A stretch of DNA of 33,927 nt, taken from positions 1 through 33,927 of the forward strand of contig UROF01000028.1 of NCBI GenBank assembly GCA_900549475.1, written 5' to 3'. Source of the DNA: an uncultured Eubacteriales bacterium (GTDB taxonomy: Bacteria > Bacillota > Clostridia > Oscillospirales > Oscillospiraceae). The notes beneath the pieces are model-generated. The model was not told the DNA's origin, made no database searches, and was given only the letters and a program-made list of their open reading frames with translations. The number at the start of each line of letters is the position of its first letter. Within the stretch, counting starts at the first letter, position 1. Both the position numbers and the translations under genes were made by a program. Shown piece after piece: positions 1 to 8,012 of this stretch.

Positions 1-761
1 GCGTAGTTGGTGATATCCGTCAGGATAACCAGCACGTGCATGCCCTTTTCAAAGGCCAGATATTCCGCGGCGGTCAGGGCCATACGGGGGGTAGAAATAC
101 GCTCAACAGCTGGGTCGTTGGCCAGGTTCGTAAACAGCACCGTACGGTCAATGGCGCCGGTGCGCTTGAACTCGTTGACGAAGTACTCCGACTCCTCGAA
201 CGTAATACCAATGGCGGCAAACACCACGGCGAAGTTGCTCTCGCCGCCCAGCACCTTGGCCTGGCGGGCGATCTGGGCCGCCAGCTGGGCATGGGGCAGA
301 CCGGAGCCGGAGAAGATAGGCAGCTTCTGGCCACGGACCAGGGTGTTCAGACCGTCGATGGTAGAAACGCCGGTCTGGATGAACTCGTTGGGGTAGTCAC
401 GGGCCGCCGGGTTCATGGGCAGACCGTTGATGTCCAGGTATTTCTCCGGCAGGATGTCGGGGCCGCCGTCGATAGGCTGGCCCATGCCGTTGAACACCCG
501 GCCCAGCATGTCGCCGCTGACGGCCAGCTGCAGGGGGTGGCCCAGGAAGCGGATCTTGCTGTCCTTGAGGTTGATGCCGGCGGAGGACTCGAAGAGCTGG
601 ACCACGGCCTTGTCGCCGTTGACTTCCAGCACCTTGCAGCGGCGGATACTGCCGTCAGGCAGCTCGATCTCCGCCAGCTCGTCGTAGGTAACGCCCTCGA
701 CCTGCTCCACCACCATCAGAGGGCCGGAGACCTCATATATGGTACGGTATTCCTTCATCAT
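1..761 (-). CDS. atpB: V-type ATP synthase subunit B (3' end outside window)
   Basis: Non-catalytic nucleotide-binding subunit of the V1 head, alternating with subunit A in the hexamer. About 253 residues are visible, beginning MMKEYRTIYEVSGPLMVVEQ; the C-terminal part lies beyond base 1. The degenerate P-loop region reads LPIFSGSGLPHAQLAAQI, the B-type form that lacks the GxxxxGKT lysine of subunit A. The start at 761 forms an ATGA overlap with the subunit A stop, with AGGTG seven bases upstream; a second ATG follows at 758. Translational coupling to A is likely. Identity is secure from sequence and operon position. Confidence 0.95.
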   Translation of the reverse strand, partial: MMKEYRTIYEVSGPLMVVEQVEGVTYDELAEIELPDGSIRRCKVLEVNGDKAVVQLFESSAGINLKDSKIRFLGHPLQLAVSGDMLGRVFNGMGQPIDGGPDILPEKYLDINGLPMNPAARDYPNEFIQTGVSTIDGLNTLVRGQKLPIFSGSGLPHAQLAAQIARQAKVLGGESNFAVVFAAIGITFEESEYFVNEFKRTGAIDRTVLFTNLANDPAVERISTPRMALTAAEYLAFEKGMHVLVILTDITNY

Positions 762-2536
762 ACGTCTGCACCTGCTTTCTCCACGATGGCAGCGATCTCC
801 TGCTCCATCTCCGCAGCGATATCGGCATAGGCCTGCACATACTGGTCAGCCTCCACGAACTTGGCGCGGCCGATCTTCTCCTTGGCGGGGATGTCGAACA
901 TGGGCTGGAGGGGCGCGCCCTTGGTCAGGGCCTCCCGGGCCAGCTTGTCGTAGTCCAGGATCAGGGCCAGCAGGCGCATCTGCCGGTCATGGCTGGAGTA
1001 GGAGTCCACGTCCATGAAGGCGTTCTGCTGGAGGAAGTCCTCACGGACCATCTTGGCAGTCTCCAGAGTCAGCTGGTCGCCGGCGCTGAGGGAGTCCTTA
1101 CCGACCAGCTGCACGATCTCGTTAAGCTCATTCTCCTCCTGGAGGATGCTCATGGCCTTGTTCCGGTTCTGCATGAAGGCGGGGCCGAAATGCTCATCGA
1201 ACCAGGGCTTCATGGTGTCCAGATACAGGGAGTAGGAGTTCAGCCAGTTGATGGCCGGGAAGTGGCGGCGGTAGGCCAGAGAGGCATCCAGTGACCAGAA
1301 CACCTTGACGATACGCATGGTGCCCTGGGATACAGGCTCAGAGAGGTCGCCGCCGGGAGGCGACACGGCGCCAACGGCGGTGAGGCTGCCGGTACGGTCC
1401 TCGCTGCCCATGCACTGTACCACGCCAGCGCGCTCATAGAACTGGGCCAGACGGGAGGCAAGGTAGGCGGGGTAGCCCTCTTCACCGGGCATCTCCTCCA
1501 GACGGCCGGACATCTCACGGAGGGCCTCGGCCCAGCGGGAGGTGGAGTCGGCGATAACGGCTACGGCATAGCCCATGTCACGGAAGTACTCGGCGATGGT
1601 GATGCCGGTGTACACCGAGGCCTCACGGGCAGCCACGGGCATATCGGAGGTGTTGGCGATGAGGACGGTACGCTTCATCAGGGACTCGCCGGTACGGGGG
1701 TCCACCAGCTCCGGGAACTCACGGAGCACGTCGGTCATCTCGTTGCCGCGCTCACCGCAGCCCACGTACACCACGATGTCCACGTCGGACCACTTTGCCA
1801 GCTGGTGCTGCACCACCGTCTTACCAGAACCGAAGGGACCGGGAACAGCGGCGGTACCGCCCTTGGCGATGGGGAACATGGTGTCGATGATCCGCTGGCC
1901 GGACTGGAGGGGGGCCACCGGGTTGTGCTTTTTCTTGTAGGGACGGCCTACACGGACAGGCCACTTCTGGACCATGGTCAGAGGCACGATCTCGCCCTTG
2001 TCGGTCTTGATCTTAGCCACTACTTCGTCCACGATGTAGTCGCCGGGAGCAATGGTCCAGTCCACCACACCGCTGATGCCGTTGGGCACCATGATCTTGT
2101 GGAGCACCACTTCCGTCTCAGGGACAGTACCCAGCACATCGCCGCCGATCACCCGATCGCCCACCTTGGCCACCGGGGTATAGGCCCACTTCTTCTCACG
2201 GCTCAGGGCAGGCACCTCCACGCCGCGCTGGAGGTTGGGGCCCGTCATGCGGACGATCTCCTCCAGAGGACGCTGGATGCCGTCGTAAATATTCTCAATG
2301 ATACCGGGGCCCAGCTCCACGGACAGCGGCGCGCCGGTGGTCTCTACCTTGGCCCCGGGGCCCAGGCCGGAGGTCTCCTCGTAGACCTGGATGGAGGCCC
2401 GGTCGCCGGTCATGTTCAGGATCTCGCCGATCAGCCGCTGCTCGCCTACGCGGACCACGTCCGCCATGTTGGCGTCGCTCAGGCCGTCGGCCACCACCAG
2501 GGGCCCGGATACTTTAATGATTTTTCCTTGGCTCAT
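758..2536 (-). CDS. atpA: V-type ATP synthase subunit A (catalytic)
   Basis: Catalytic subunit of the V1 head, which hydrolyses or makes ATP in the cytoplasm-facing sector. The 592 residues match the family length, which includes the bulge domain absent from F-type beta subunits. The P-loop GPFGSGKT is at about 233-240 and the GERGNE motif at 261-266 holds the catalytic glutamate (E262). SRLAEALRE-type helices and the ADSTSRWAEA segment typical of A subunits are also present. The ATG at 2536 follows a purine-rich stretch (AAAGGCAG). The gene is separated from the upstream subunit F gene by 186 bases that hold stem-loops but no gene. It is equivalent to NtpA of Enterococcus hirae. Confidence 0.98.
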   Translation of the reverse strand: MSQGKIIKVSGPLVVADGLSDANMADVVRVGEQRLIGEILNMTGDRASIQVYEETSGLGPGAKVETTGAPLSVELGPGIIENIYDGIQRPLEEIVRMTGPNLQRGVEVPALSREKKWAYTPVAKVGDRVIGGDVLGTVPETEVVLHKIMVPNGISGVVDWTIAPGDYIVDEVVAKIKTDKGEIVPLTMVQKWPVRVGRPYKKKHNPVAPLQSGQRIIDTMFPIAKGGTAAVPGPFGSGKTVVQHQLAKWSDVDIVVYVGCGERGNEMTDVLREFPELVDPRTGESLMKRTVLIANTSDMPVAAREASVYTGITIAEYFRDMGYAVAVIADSTSRWAEALREMSGRLEEMPGEEGYPAYLASRLAQFYERAGVVQCMGSEDRTGSLTAVGAVSPPGGDLSEPVSQGTMRIVKVFWSLDASLAYRRHFPAINWLNSYSLYLDTMKPWFDEHFGPAFMQNRNKAMSILQEENELNEIVQLVGKDSLSAGDQLTLETAKMVREDFLQQNAFMDVDSYSSHDRQMRLLALILDYDKLAREALTKGAPLQPMFDIPAKEKIGRAKFVEADQYVQAYADIAAEMEQEIAAIVEKAGADV

Positions 2537-2570
2537 TCCTTCACTGCCTTTCTCATAAATTTAAAGGCTT

Positions 2571-2594
2571 TGCGGAATTTCCACAAATTCTGCA
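2571..2594 (-). other. Stem-loop in the subunit F-A intergenic gap
   Basis: In the minus-strand RNA, UGCAGAAUUU pairs with AAAUUCCGCA around a GUGG loop, giving ten positions with one A-C mismatch. A smaller CCGCT/AGCGG hairpin lies nearby at about 2611-2623. No T-tract follows, so this is not a classical terminator. The structures sit just before the A and B genes, where an mRNA processing or stability element could set the ratio of head subunits; that role is inference. I see no coding potential in 2537-2722. Confidence 0.5.
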
Positions 2595-2722
2595 AAAGTC
2601 CCGCTGTGCCCCACCGCTCTCAGCGGCAGGGCGGGGTCTGCGTTTGTCTTGTCATGCCGCCCACAGAAGAACGCCGGCATCTTCAGCGCTCATCCCGGCA
2701 GCGTTTTGTTCTTATTATGCCG

Positions 2723-3031
2723 TCAGCCGATATCTGCGCCCACAGCCCGCTCCACGGCGCTCTGGAGAGCCTGGGCCCCCAGGCCGAGGCTGCCCGTCTT
2801 GCCGGGAATCAGGATCACCGCCGGAGTGACGGTGGTCTTATAGCGGGCGATGTCGGCGGGGATGTCCGCCGCCAGCTGCTCGGTGATATAGATGATGGCG
2901 TAGGTCTCCTTGGCCAGCTGGTGGAGGGTGTGGCGGGCCTCATCGGCGCTCTCCACGAAGAAGGTGTCCAGACCCAGGGCCTTGAAACCCAGGACGCTGT
3001 CCCGGTCGCCCAAAACCGCGATCTTATACAT
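2723..3031 (-). CDS. atpF: V-type ATP synthase subunit F
   Basis: Small central-stalk subunit that binds subunit D in the rotor (called NtpG in Enterococcus). It has 102 residues, the usual length. The N-terminus MYKIAVLGDRDSVLGFKALG is characteristic of the family, followed by an alternating alpha/beta pattern with YAIIYITEQLA and a hydrophobic strand AVILIPG. The ATG at 3031 has a GGAGGG-type ribosome binding site, and the upstream subunit C gene ends 17 bases before it. Position in the operon (C-F-A-B) agrees with other bacterial V-ATPase operons. Confidence 0.93.
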   Translation of the reverse strand: MYKIAVLGDRDSVLGFKALGLDTFFVESADEARHTLHQLAKETYAIIYITEQLAADIPADIARYKTTVTPAVILIPGKTGSLGLGAQALQSAVERAVGADIG

Positions 3032-3048
3032 GTGCCCTTCCTCCCTCC

Positions 3049-4050
3049 TTACACATAGGCTTCCCGAAGCCGCTGCCGGATGGTGTCGCCGTCAATGCCC
3101 GCCATGCGGCTGGCCATGATGATGCGCACCGCCGTAAACTCGATCTCCTTGGCCACCAGATAGCCGATGACGGCCTCCACGCCGAAGGGGACCCGTTTGG
3201 CCCCAGCGGCAAAGGTGGTCACCGCATCGTCACAGAGCTTCTCAAACCGGGTGAGGTCGCCGCCCCGTACCGCCTCAGCGCCTGCCTCCGCCGCCACCTT
3301 CAGCTCCGTAGTGCGGTAGAGCTCCTCCAGGTTGCCGCCCAGAGCGGCACTGAGAATACTGTCCACAGGGATGGTGCCCCCCTCGAAGAGGACCTTCTTG
3401 AGGAAGTCGCCGCCCTTCTTCATCCGCAGGGTACGCACCGCACTGCGGAGGTTGGCCGCATCGATGGTGGCCTGGACATACCGCACCAGGAAGTCACTGC
3501 GGGTGGAACGGGCGGAGGAGAGCATCTCCTCGTAGTAGGCCCGGTCCAGCACAAAGTCGCTCAGCTGGGGATCGCCGGTGGCACCCAAAACCTCGTGGGC
3601 CTCCTTTGCGGCCTTGCGGAGGGTCTCGGGAAGACTGTCAAAGTCCCCCTCCCGGACCGCCCGCTCCAGAGAAGCGGCGGGGACCCGGCCTGCGTCCAGC
3701 AGCAGCCGCTCGCCGTCGATGCCCATAGCCTGGGCCTTCAGCAGGGCCTTGAGGTTGTGGTAGTCGTACTTGACTTTGAACACATCCACCACCGCCTTGT
3801 CAGGGACGTAACGGTACAGGTCCTGGAACAGGGCCTCCCGCTCCCGGGCCAGTGCCTGGCCCAGCTCCCGGTCGCTGGTGGCGGAAAACTCACCATACCC
3901 GATCTCCTGGAGCACCTTTCCCGCCTCGTCAGCAGTGGGTGCATCGATCATGCGCTCCATCCTGGCGGCGGTGAGCAGGTTCTTCTCCCGGGACCGGAGA
4001 TAGGTGGAAATAAAGAGATAATCGGTATCCTTCAGTTTCTTCTTTGCCAA
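3049..4050 (-). CDS. atpC: V-type ATP synthase subunit C
   Basis: AC39/d-type subunit that couples the V1 central stalk to the membrane ring. It is 333 residues, mostly helical, with repeated segments such as NLKALLKAQAMGI and AVRIIMASRMAGIDGDTIRQRLREAYV at the C-terminus typical of vATP-synt_AC39. The start is a TTG at 4050: AGGAGG at 4058-4063 is seven bases upstream. An ATG directly abutting that AGGAGG (4057) is out of frame and has no spacing, so it is unlikely to be used. It lies between subunits E and F, as expected. Confidence 0.93.
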   Translation of the reverse strand: MAKKKLKDTDYLFISTYLRSREKNLLTAARMERMIDAPTADEAGKVLQEIGYGEFSATSDRELGQALAREREALFQDLYRYVPDKAVVDVFKVKYDYHNLKALLKAQAMGIDGERLLLDAGRVPAASLERAVREGDFDSLPETLRKAAKEAHEVLGATGDPQLSDFVLDRAYYEEMLSSARSTRSDFLVRYVQATIDAANLRSAVRTLRMKKGGDFLKKVLFEGGTIPVDSILSAALGGNLEELYRTTELKVAAEAGAEAVRGGDLTRFEKLCDDAVTTFAAGAKRVPFGVEAVIGYLVAKEIEFTAVRIIMASRMAGIDGDTIRQRLREAYV

Positions 4051-4095
4051 AAGCCATCCTCCTTTCTTCTTACCTGTTTTCTGGGATAGCCTTTG

Positions 4096-4782
4096 TTACG
4101 CGAACAGAATGGCAGCGACCTCCGCCGCCATGGTCTCCCGCAGCACACGCAGCTGGGTCTCGAAAGCGCAGTTGACTTCCACATTGCCGTCCCGGAGGAT
4201 GAGGCCGCCCTCCATCTCCCGGGTCTCGTCAGCCAGGGTCAGCATAGCCGTACCCTGGAGCAGGGCGTTGGCCCCGGTGACCACCTTGGCGATGACGCTG
4301 CCGGCCTTGCTCTCCTTGAGCTCCTCCGGCAGATTGGGGGCTACGGACTTGGCCAGCAGAGCGTTGGCCTTGGCCGCCACCTTGGCGCCGACCCGCTGCT
4401 TATCCCGGCTGCTGAGGATGATCTCCTCCCGGCCGGTCTTGGCAGCCTTCACCGCCAGCTTTGCCAGCAGCTCCGCGTACTTGTCCTCCGGCAGGGCCAG
4501 CAGCTCCGCCTGAGCCTTGGCGAACGCCTCGTCGATGCAGGCCTGCTTGGCTGCCAGAGTCTGGCGCTTGGCCTCCATCTCCGCCGCGCCCTCCAGCCGC
4601 TCCAGCCGCTGCTGGGCGGCCTTCTCCCGGCTCTGGGCCGCGTCGGCGGCTTCCGCCTGGACCTGGGCCTCGTATCCGGCGCGGATCTCATCCGCTTTTT
4701 CCCGGGCGGAACGGAGGATCTCCTCCACTTCCGCCTGGGCGTCAGCTTCTATGCGCGCGGTAATTTTTTCAATTCCCTTCAT
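4096..4782 (-). CDS. atpE: V-type ATP synthase subunit E
   Basis: Peripheral-stalk (stator) subunit. The 228 residues show an N-terminal alpha-helical, Ala/Glu/Arg-rich coiled-coil half (about 1-105, MKGIEKITARIEADAQAEVE at the start) and a C-terminal globular half containing MEGGLILRDGNVEVNCAFE, a hallmark of vATP-synt_E. It pairs with the H/G-type coiled-coil protein encoded at the head of the operon. The gene lies 42 bases downstream of subunit K; the ATG at 4782 has a modest purine-rich ribosome binding site (AAAGGCGG). Confidence 0.93.
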   Translation of the reverse strand: MKGIEKITARIEADAQAEVEEILRSAREKADEIRAGYEAQVQAEAADAAQSREKAAQQRLERLEGAAEMEAKRQTLAAKQACIDEAFAKAQAELLALPEDKYAELLAKLAVKAAKTGREEIILSSRDKQRVGAKVAAKANALLAKSVAPNLPEELKESKAGSVIAKVVTGANALLQGTAMLTLADETREMEGGLILRDGNVEVNCAFETQLRVLRETMAAEVAAILFA

Positions 4783-4824
4783 GTAGCTGCTACCGCCTTT
4801 CCTTGTTGTTGAGGGGAAAGCCCA

Positions 4825-5313
4825 TTACAGGGCGTTCATCAGCAGCAGGATGGTAGCCAGCAGAGACAAAATGGCGTAGAACTCTACGATACCGCAGAGG
4901 ATGATGCCCTTGGTAGCCTCCTCAGGACGCTTGGCAACGATGTTGATGGAGGCGGCAGCCACACGGCCCTGGTAGATAGCAGACAGCCAGCCGCCCAGTG
5001 CGACAGGCAGGCAAGCGCAGAAGATGGTCAGGCCCTGGGAAACGGTCAGCTGCTGTACGCCGCCGCCGAACACGCCGATGGTCAGCAGGACGAAGAACCA
5101 AGCCACCATGCCGTAGAGGCCCTGGGTACCGGGCAGAACCTGCAGGATCAAGCACTTGGAGAAGTTTTCAGGGGATTCGATGATAACGCCGGTGGCCGCT
5201 TCACCCGCCATGCCGGTGCCCTTGGCGGAACCTACGCAGCACAGGCCCACCGCCAGAGCCGCGCCCAGGAATGCAAGACCGAGACCGCCGAAAAGTTCAA
5301 TAAAAGCTGCCAT
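4825..5313 (-). CDS. atpK: V-type ATP synthase membrane rotor subunit K, predicted Na+-binding
   Basis: Proteolipid of the c/K ring that carries the coupling ion through the membrane. It has 162 residues and four hydrophobic helices, i.e. a fused double hairpin as in Enterococcus NtpK. The residues known to ligate Na+ in NtpK (L61, T64, Q65, Y68, Q110, E139) all have counterparts here: L60, T63, Q64 and Y67 in LPGTQGLY, Q115 in IYQGR, and E144 in GIVEFYAILS. Only one hairpin carries the acidic residue, typical of this family. Na+ specificity is inferred from these ligands. A strong GGAGG ribosome binding site precedes the ATG. Confidence 0.95.
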   Translation of the reverse strand: MAAFIELFGGLGLAFLGAALAVGLCCVGSAKGTGMAGEAATGVIIESPENFSKCLILQVLPGTQGLYGMVAWFFVLLTIGVFGGGVQQLTVSQGLTIFCACLPVALGGWLSAIYQGRVAAASINIVAKRPEEATKGIILCGIVEFYAILSLLATILLLMNAL

Positions 5314-5314
5314 G

Positions 5315-7270
5315 TTATTGTTCCTCCTTGATTACATCTACATATTTTGTTTGGATCGCCAGAGGCTTATAGGGCTTGCCGCCCTCTTTATAGAACCGGT
5401 TGAAGAATTCCAGACACTGCAGACGCAGGTCGTGGACGTAGCAGCCCAGGAGGTTCAGCGCCAGGTTCAGCGCATTGCCGATCAGGGCCACGATAACAAA
5501 CAATATCACGTTTCCAAAGGTGGCACCCAGGGTGTTGAACACCGAGGCGATGACGCTGCCGGAGAGCATCAGGGCCATCAGACGCACATAGGAGAGGATA
5601 TCGCTGAAGAAGCCGGTAACACCGTTGTACACCAGGCCTACCAGGGAAGCCACCTTGCCGAAGCCTTTGGCTTTCCGGGTACCGCCGAACACCAGCATCA
5701 GGCCGCCCACCGTCAGGGGAACAGGCACGCCGCCTACGGTGCCGATGCCGAAGATGGCCAGCGCCACACCGGCGAGAATGATCCACCAGGTGATCTCATC
5801 AAACAGTGCGTCGATGAAGTCGCCGGAGCGGATCTTGTTGACCACGCTCACCGTCATACCGGTGATGACCTGGATCAGGCCCAGCACCAGAGATCCCAGC
5901 ATGATCGCCACCGTATCATCCAGGGGAGTGAACAGGGCGGGCATCTCGAAGGTGCTCTCGGGGTTGATGATCTTCAGCAGCTGAGGAATGAAGTCACCCA
6001 GGAAGCCGCCGGTCATAGCGCCGATGATGGTGGTGCTCACGCCGCACCAGAACACCAGCTCCATAAAGTTGCGGGTACCTTCCCGGGGCTTTGCCTTCTT
6101 CAGGACAAACAGGGCCCCGAAGATCATCAGCAAACCGTAGGCTACATCCGCCATCATAATACCGAAGAACAGGATGAAGAACGGCGCCATCAGGGGGTTG
6201 GGGTCTGTGCCGTCGTAGGCGGGCAGGGAGTACATCTCCGTGACCACGTTCATGCACCGGCTGAACACGCTGTTTTTCAGCTTCACCGGCACCTGAGGAT
6301 ATTCCTCCGGCGTGGGGTCCGTCAGCTCATAGGCACAGTCAAAGGACTTGAGCGCCTTCTCCAAAGCCGGCACTTCCGGTGCCGCCGCCCAGCCGTCCAG
6401 GCAGATGACCGCACCACCGGTGAGAAGCCGTTCCTTGGCGTCCTCCCGGGAGAGCACCTGCTGCACCCGGTCCACACAGACTTCCAGCTCATGGCGGTCA
6501 GCGCCCAGAGCGCGGATAGCTTCCTGCTCCTGCTGCCGCTGCTGATTTACCTGACTGAGTTCCTTGTCCAGGCGGCGGATATTCTCTGTCACCGTACCGG
6601 TCAGTTCCTTGAGCTGAGAAAAGCTGAAACCGTAGGTCCGCAGAGCTTCCAAAGCCGCCTGCTCCTGGGAGCGGTGGACAATGACCTCCAGATACTGCTG
6701 CTCCCGGTCGGTAGACAGCAGCTTCAGCCATGCAGTCTCGGCGCTCTCCGCCACTGCCCCGGCCATGGCGTCAAAATCCACGGCGTTGGGAACCGTTCCC
6801 AGAAAAATGGATACGTATTTTGTCCCCTGATCCTCCAGGGGAAGGTCATAGGCGCTCCAGGGCTGCAGCGCCAATTGTTCAGTGTGGAGCCGCGCTTCAC
6901 GGGTGTTCAGCTGGCCAATGGTTTTGGCATGCTCATTGACCGCCTCCGCCTTGCTGAGAGCGGCAGACATGGCCTTTTCATCCAGCAGGTCCTTTTCCCT
7001 GATGGTGCTCCGGGGTGCAAACATACCCGCTTTATACGGCGCATATTTCCGCAGTACCTCCAGAGCATGCTGCAGGGCGGTGAGCTGGGCCTTGGCCTGG
7101 GCCACACCCGCTGTGTCCCGGTGGAGCAGAGGGTCCCCGTTCTCACTCAGCAGGAGTTCCTCCGGCTCACTGATCTCCACACAGCCCACATGAAGCAGAC
7201 TCGACAGCAGCGCGTCCCTGTCCTGAGCAAGGGCGATCAGCCGGAGCCGTTTCATTTTGACAATGGACAT
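5315..7270 (-). CDS. atpI: V-type ATP synthase subunit I (membrane stator)
   Basis: Large stator subunit forming the ion half-channels next to the K ring (the a-type subunit). It has 651 residues: a soluble N-terminal half of about 330 residues with a coiled coil (TENIRRLDKELSQVNQQRQQ), then a C-terminal half with about seven to eight membrane helices, starting near PLMAPFFILFFGIMMADVAYG. The SYVRLMALMLSG segment holds the arginine of the ion pathway. The ATG at 7270 overlaps the stop of the upstream gene (TAATG), and subunit K begins two bases after its end, so the three genes are translationally coupled. Confidence 0.96.
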   Translation of the reverse strand: MSIVKMKRLRLIALAQDRDALLSSLLHVGCVEISEPEELLLSENGDPLLHRDTAGVAQAKAQLTALQHALEVLRKYAPYKAGMFAPRSTIREKDLLDEKAMSAALSKAEAVNEHAKTIGQLNTREARLHTEQLALQPWSAYDLPLEDQGTKYVSIFLGTVPNAVDFDAMAGAVAESAETAWLKLLSTDREQQYLEVIVHRSQEQAALEALRTYGFSFSQLKELTGTVTENIRRLDKELSQVNQQRQQEQEAIRALGADRHELEVCVDRVQQVLSREDAKERLLTGGAVICLDGWAAAPEVPALEKALKSFDCAYELTDPTPEEYPQVPVKLKNSVFSRCMNVVTEMYSLPAYDGTDPNPLMAPFFILFFGIMMADVAYGLLMIFGALFVLKKAKPREGTRNFMELVFWCGVSTTIIGAMTGGFLGDFIPQLLKIINPESTFEMPALFTPLDDTVAIMLGSLVLGLIQVITGMTVSVVNKIRSGDFIDALFDEITWWIILAGVALAIFGIGTVGGVPVPLTVGGLMLVFGGTRKAKGFGKVASLVGLVYNGVTGFFSDILSYVRLMALMLSGSVIASVFNTLGATFGNVILFVIVALIGNALNLALNLLGCYVHDLRLQCLEFFNRFYKEGGKPYKPLAIQTKYVDVIKEEQ

Positions 7271-7584
7271 TAGCTCTCTACCACCCTTTCCAAAATTGCC
7301 TGGGCCGCCTTGTCCATGCGCCCATGGGCGGCATTTTTCAGCTTCTGGCAGTCCTTAGCCGCCTCCGCCAGGATCGCCTCCCGACGCTTGGCAGCAGCTT
7401 CTTCCGCTTTCCGCAGGGCCTCCGCCTCCGCCTTTCCGGCATCGTCACGGCCCTGCTGCAGCAGGGCTTTTCCGTCCCGCTCAGCGTCAGCCACCAGCTT
7501 TTGCGCCTGAGCACGGGCCTCCGCCTTGGCACGTTCCATACGTTCCTCTACCTGGCGGATCTCGGTAATGGCTTCCAGTGACAT
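7270..7584 (-). CDS. atpH: V-type ATP synthase subunit H/G-type stalk protein
   Basis: First gene of the operon. It encodes 104 residues that are almost entirely an Ala/Glu/Lys/Arg-rich coiled coil (IRQVEERMERAKAEARAQAQ onward), matching the small peripheral-stalk subunit called NtpF in Enterococcus and AhaH in archaea, the partner of subunit E. The length is normal. The ATG at 7584 follows AGGGGTGAG. A promoter lies about 115 bases upstream. The assignment rests on composition plus the conserved first position; composition alone would not decide it. Confidence 0.85.
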   Translation of the reverse strand: MSLEAITEIRQVEERMERAKAEARAQAQKLVADAERDGKALLQQGRDDAGKAEAEALRKAEEAAAKRREAILAEAAKDCQKLKNAAHGRMDKAAQAILERVVES

Positions 7585-7699
7585 CGTCTCACCCCTTTTC
7601 GATCAATTTTGGGAGGGAATGCCTCTCTCGTACTACCCCGCTTTTGCAGGCGGTTTCCAGTTCCCCCGCCCCAAATTTTTCCGATAGTAATACGGTGTT

Positions 7700-7728
7700 A
7701 TTATACCACATCCCTATTACCGGTCCAA
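7700..7728 (-). promoter_or_regulatory. Promoter of the V-ATPase operon
   Basis: Read on the minus strand: TTGGAC (7723-7728), a 17-base spacer, and TATAAT (7700-7705) preceded by TGG, i.e. an extended -10. This is a near-consensus sigma-A site. The resulting leader of about 105 bases before the H/G start is G-rich and can form short hairpins (GGCGG/CCGCC), but I recognise no known riboswitch in it. Confidence 0.85.
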
Positions 7729-7752
7729 TGCTTTTTTGCCGTCTGTTAAGAT

Positions 7753-7771
7753 TTTGACAATTTGACCAAAT
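7753..7771. promoter_or_regulatory. Candidate operator upstream of the V-ATPase promoter
   Basis: The plus strand carries TTTGACAA followed directly by TTTGACCA, and within this an imperfect dyad CAATTTG-AC-CAAAT (7758-7771). It lies 29 bases upstream of the -35 box. The same CAATTTG-N2-CAAAT pattern occurs as a perfect dyad upstream of hrcA (14626-14641). A shared regulator is possible; no protein can be named from sequence. Confidence 0.4.
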
Positions 7772-7820
7772 AGGAACTCCCCCCTTTGTCGTCTTTGCTA
7801 TAGAATCCCTCTATATTTTT

Positions 7821-7852
7821 CATTGTATCCACGGCGGAAGAAAAATACAATG
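7821..7852. promoter_or_regulatory. Symmetric promoter-like inverted repeat
   Basis: CATTGTAT, sixteen bases, then ATACAATG: an 8-bp inverted repeat. Because of the symmetry, each strand reads TTGTAT-17-TACAAT, a plausible sigma-A promoter in both directions. On the minus strand it would give a second, more distal V-ATPase promoter; on the plus strand it would transcribe toward the 46-bp palindrome at 7959. It could equally be a protein binding site. The AT-rich stretch 7730-7958 contains no gene. Confidence 0.45.
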
Positions 7853-7958
7853 CTCGATTCAGCAATTTTATCTATCTGTTTTGTCATAATATCGTCTGTT
7901 TTACAGCCGGTCCGTCATTTTTCTTCCTGTTCTTCCGGTCAAAAAATCCATTTGTGAA

Positions 7959-8004
7959 GAATGCCGAAGATCCGCAGGCAATTGCCTGCGGATCTTCGGC
8001 ATTC
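7959..8004. terminator. Perfect 46-bp palindrome after the DUF4015 gene
   Basis: A 23-bp arm (GAATGCCGAAGATCCGC... ending GCAA) is followed without spacer by its exact complement, centred at 7981/7982. It begins eight bases after the stop of the DUF4015 gene. In minus-strand RNA it would form a very stable hairpin, but the T-rich stretch (TTTTTT) lies about 13 bases beyond the stem rather than directly after it, so it is an imperfect intrinsic terminator. Termination or 3'-end protection is likely; a protein-binding or cruciform role is possible. Confidence 0.7.
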
Positions 8005-8012
8005 CACTATTT

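Noticed and set aside
5156..7273. Open frame of 705 codons on the plus strand opposite subunit I
   Set aside because: It lies antisense to a clear V-ATPase subunit; the His/Gln-rich composition is what GC-rich codons give when read backwards, and no ribosome binding site or family motif is present.
7585..7699. Na+- or c-di-AMP-type riboswitch in the V-ATPase leader
   Set aside because: The leader is G-rich with small hairpins only; I could not match it to a known consensus, so none is claimed.
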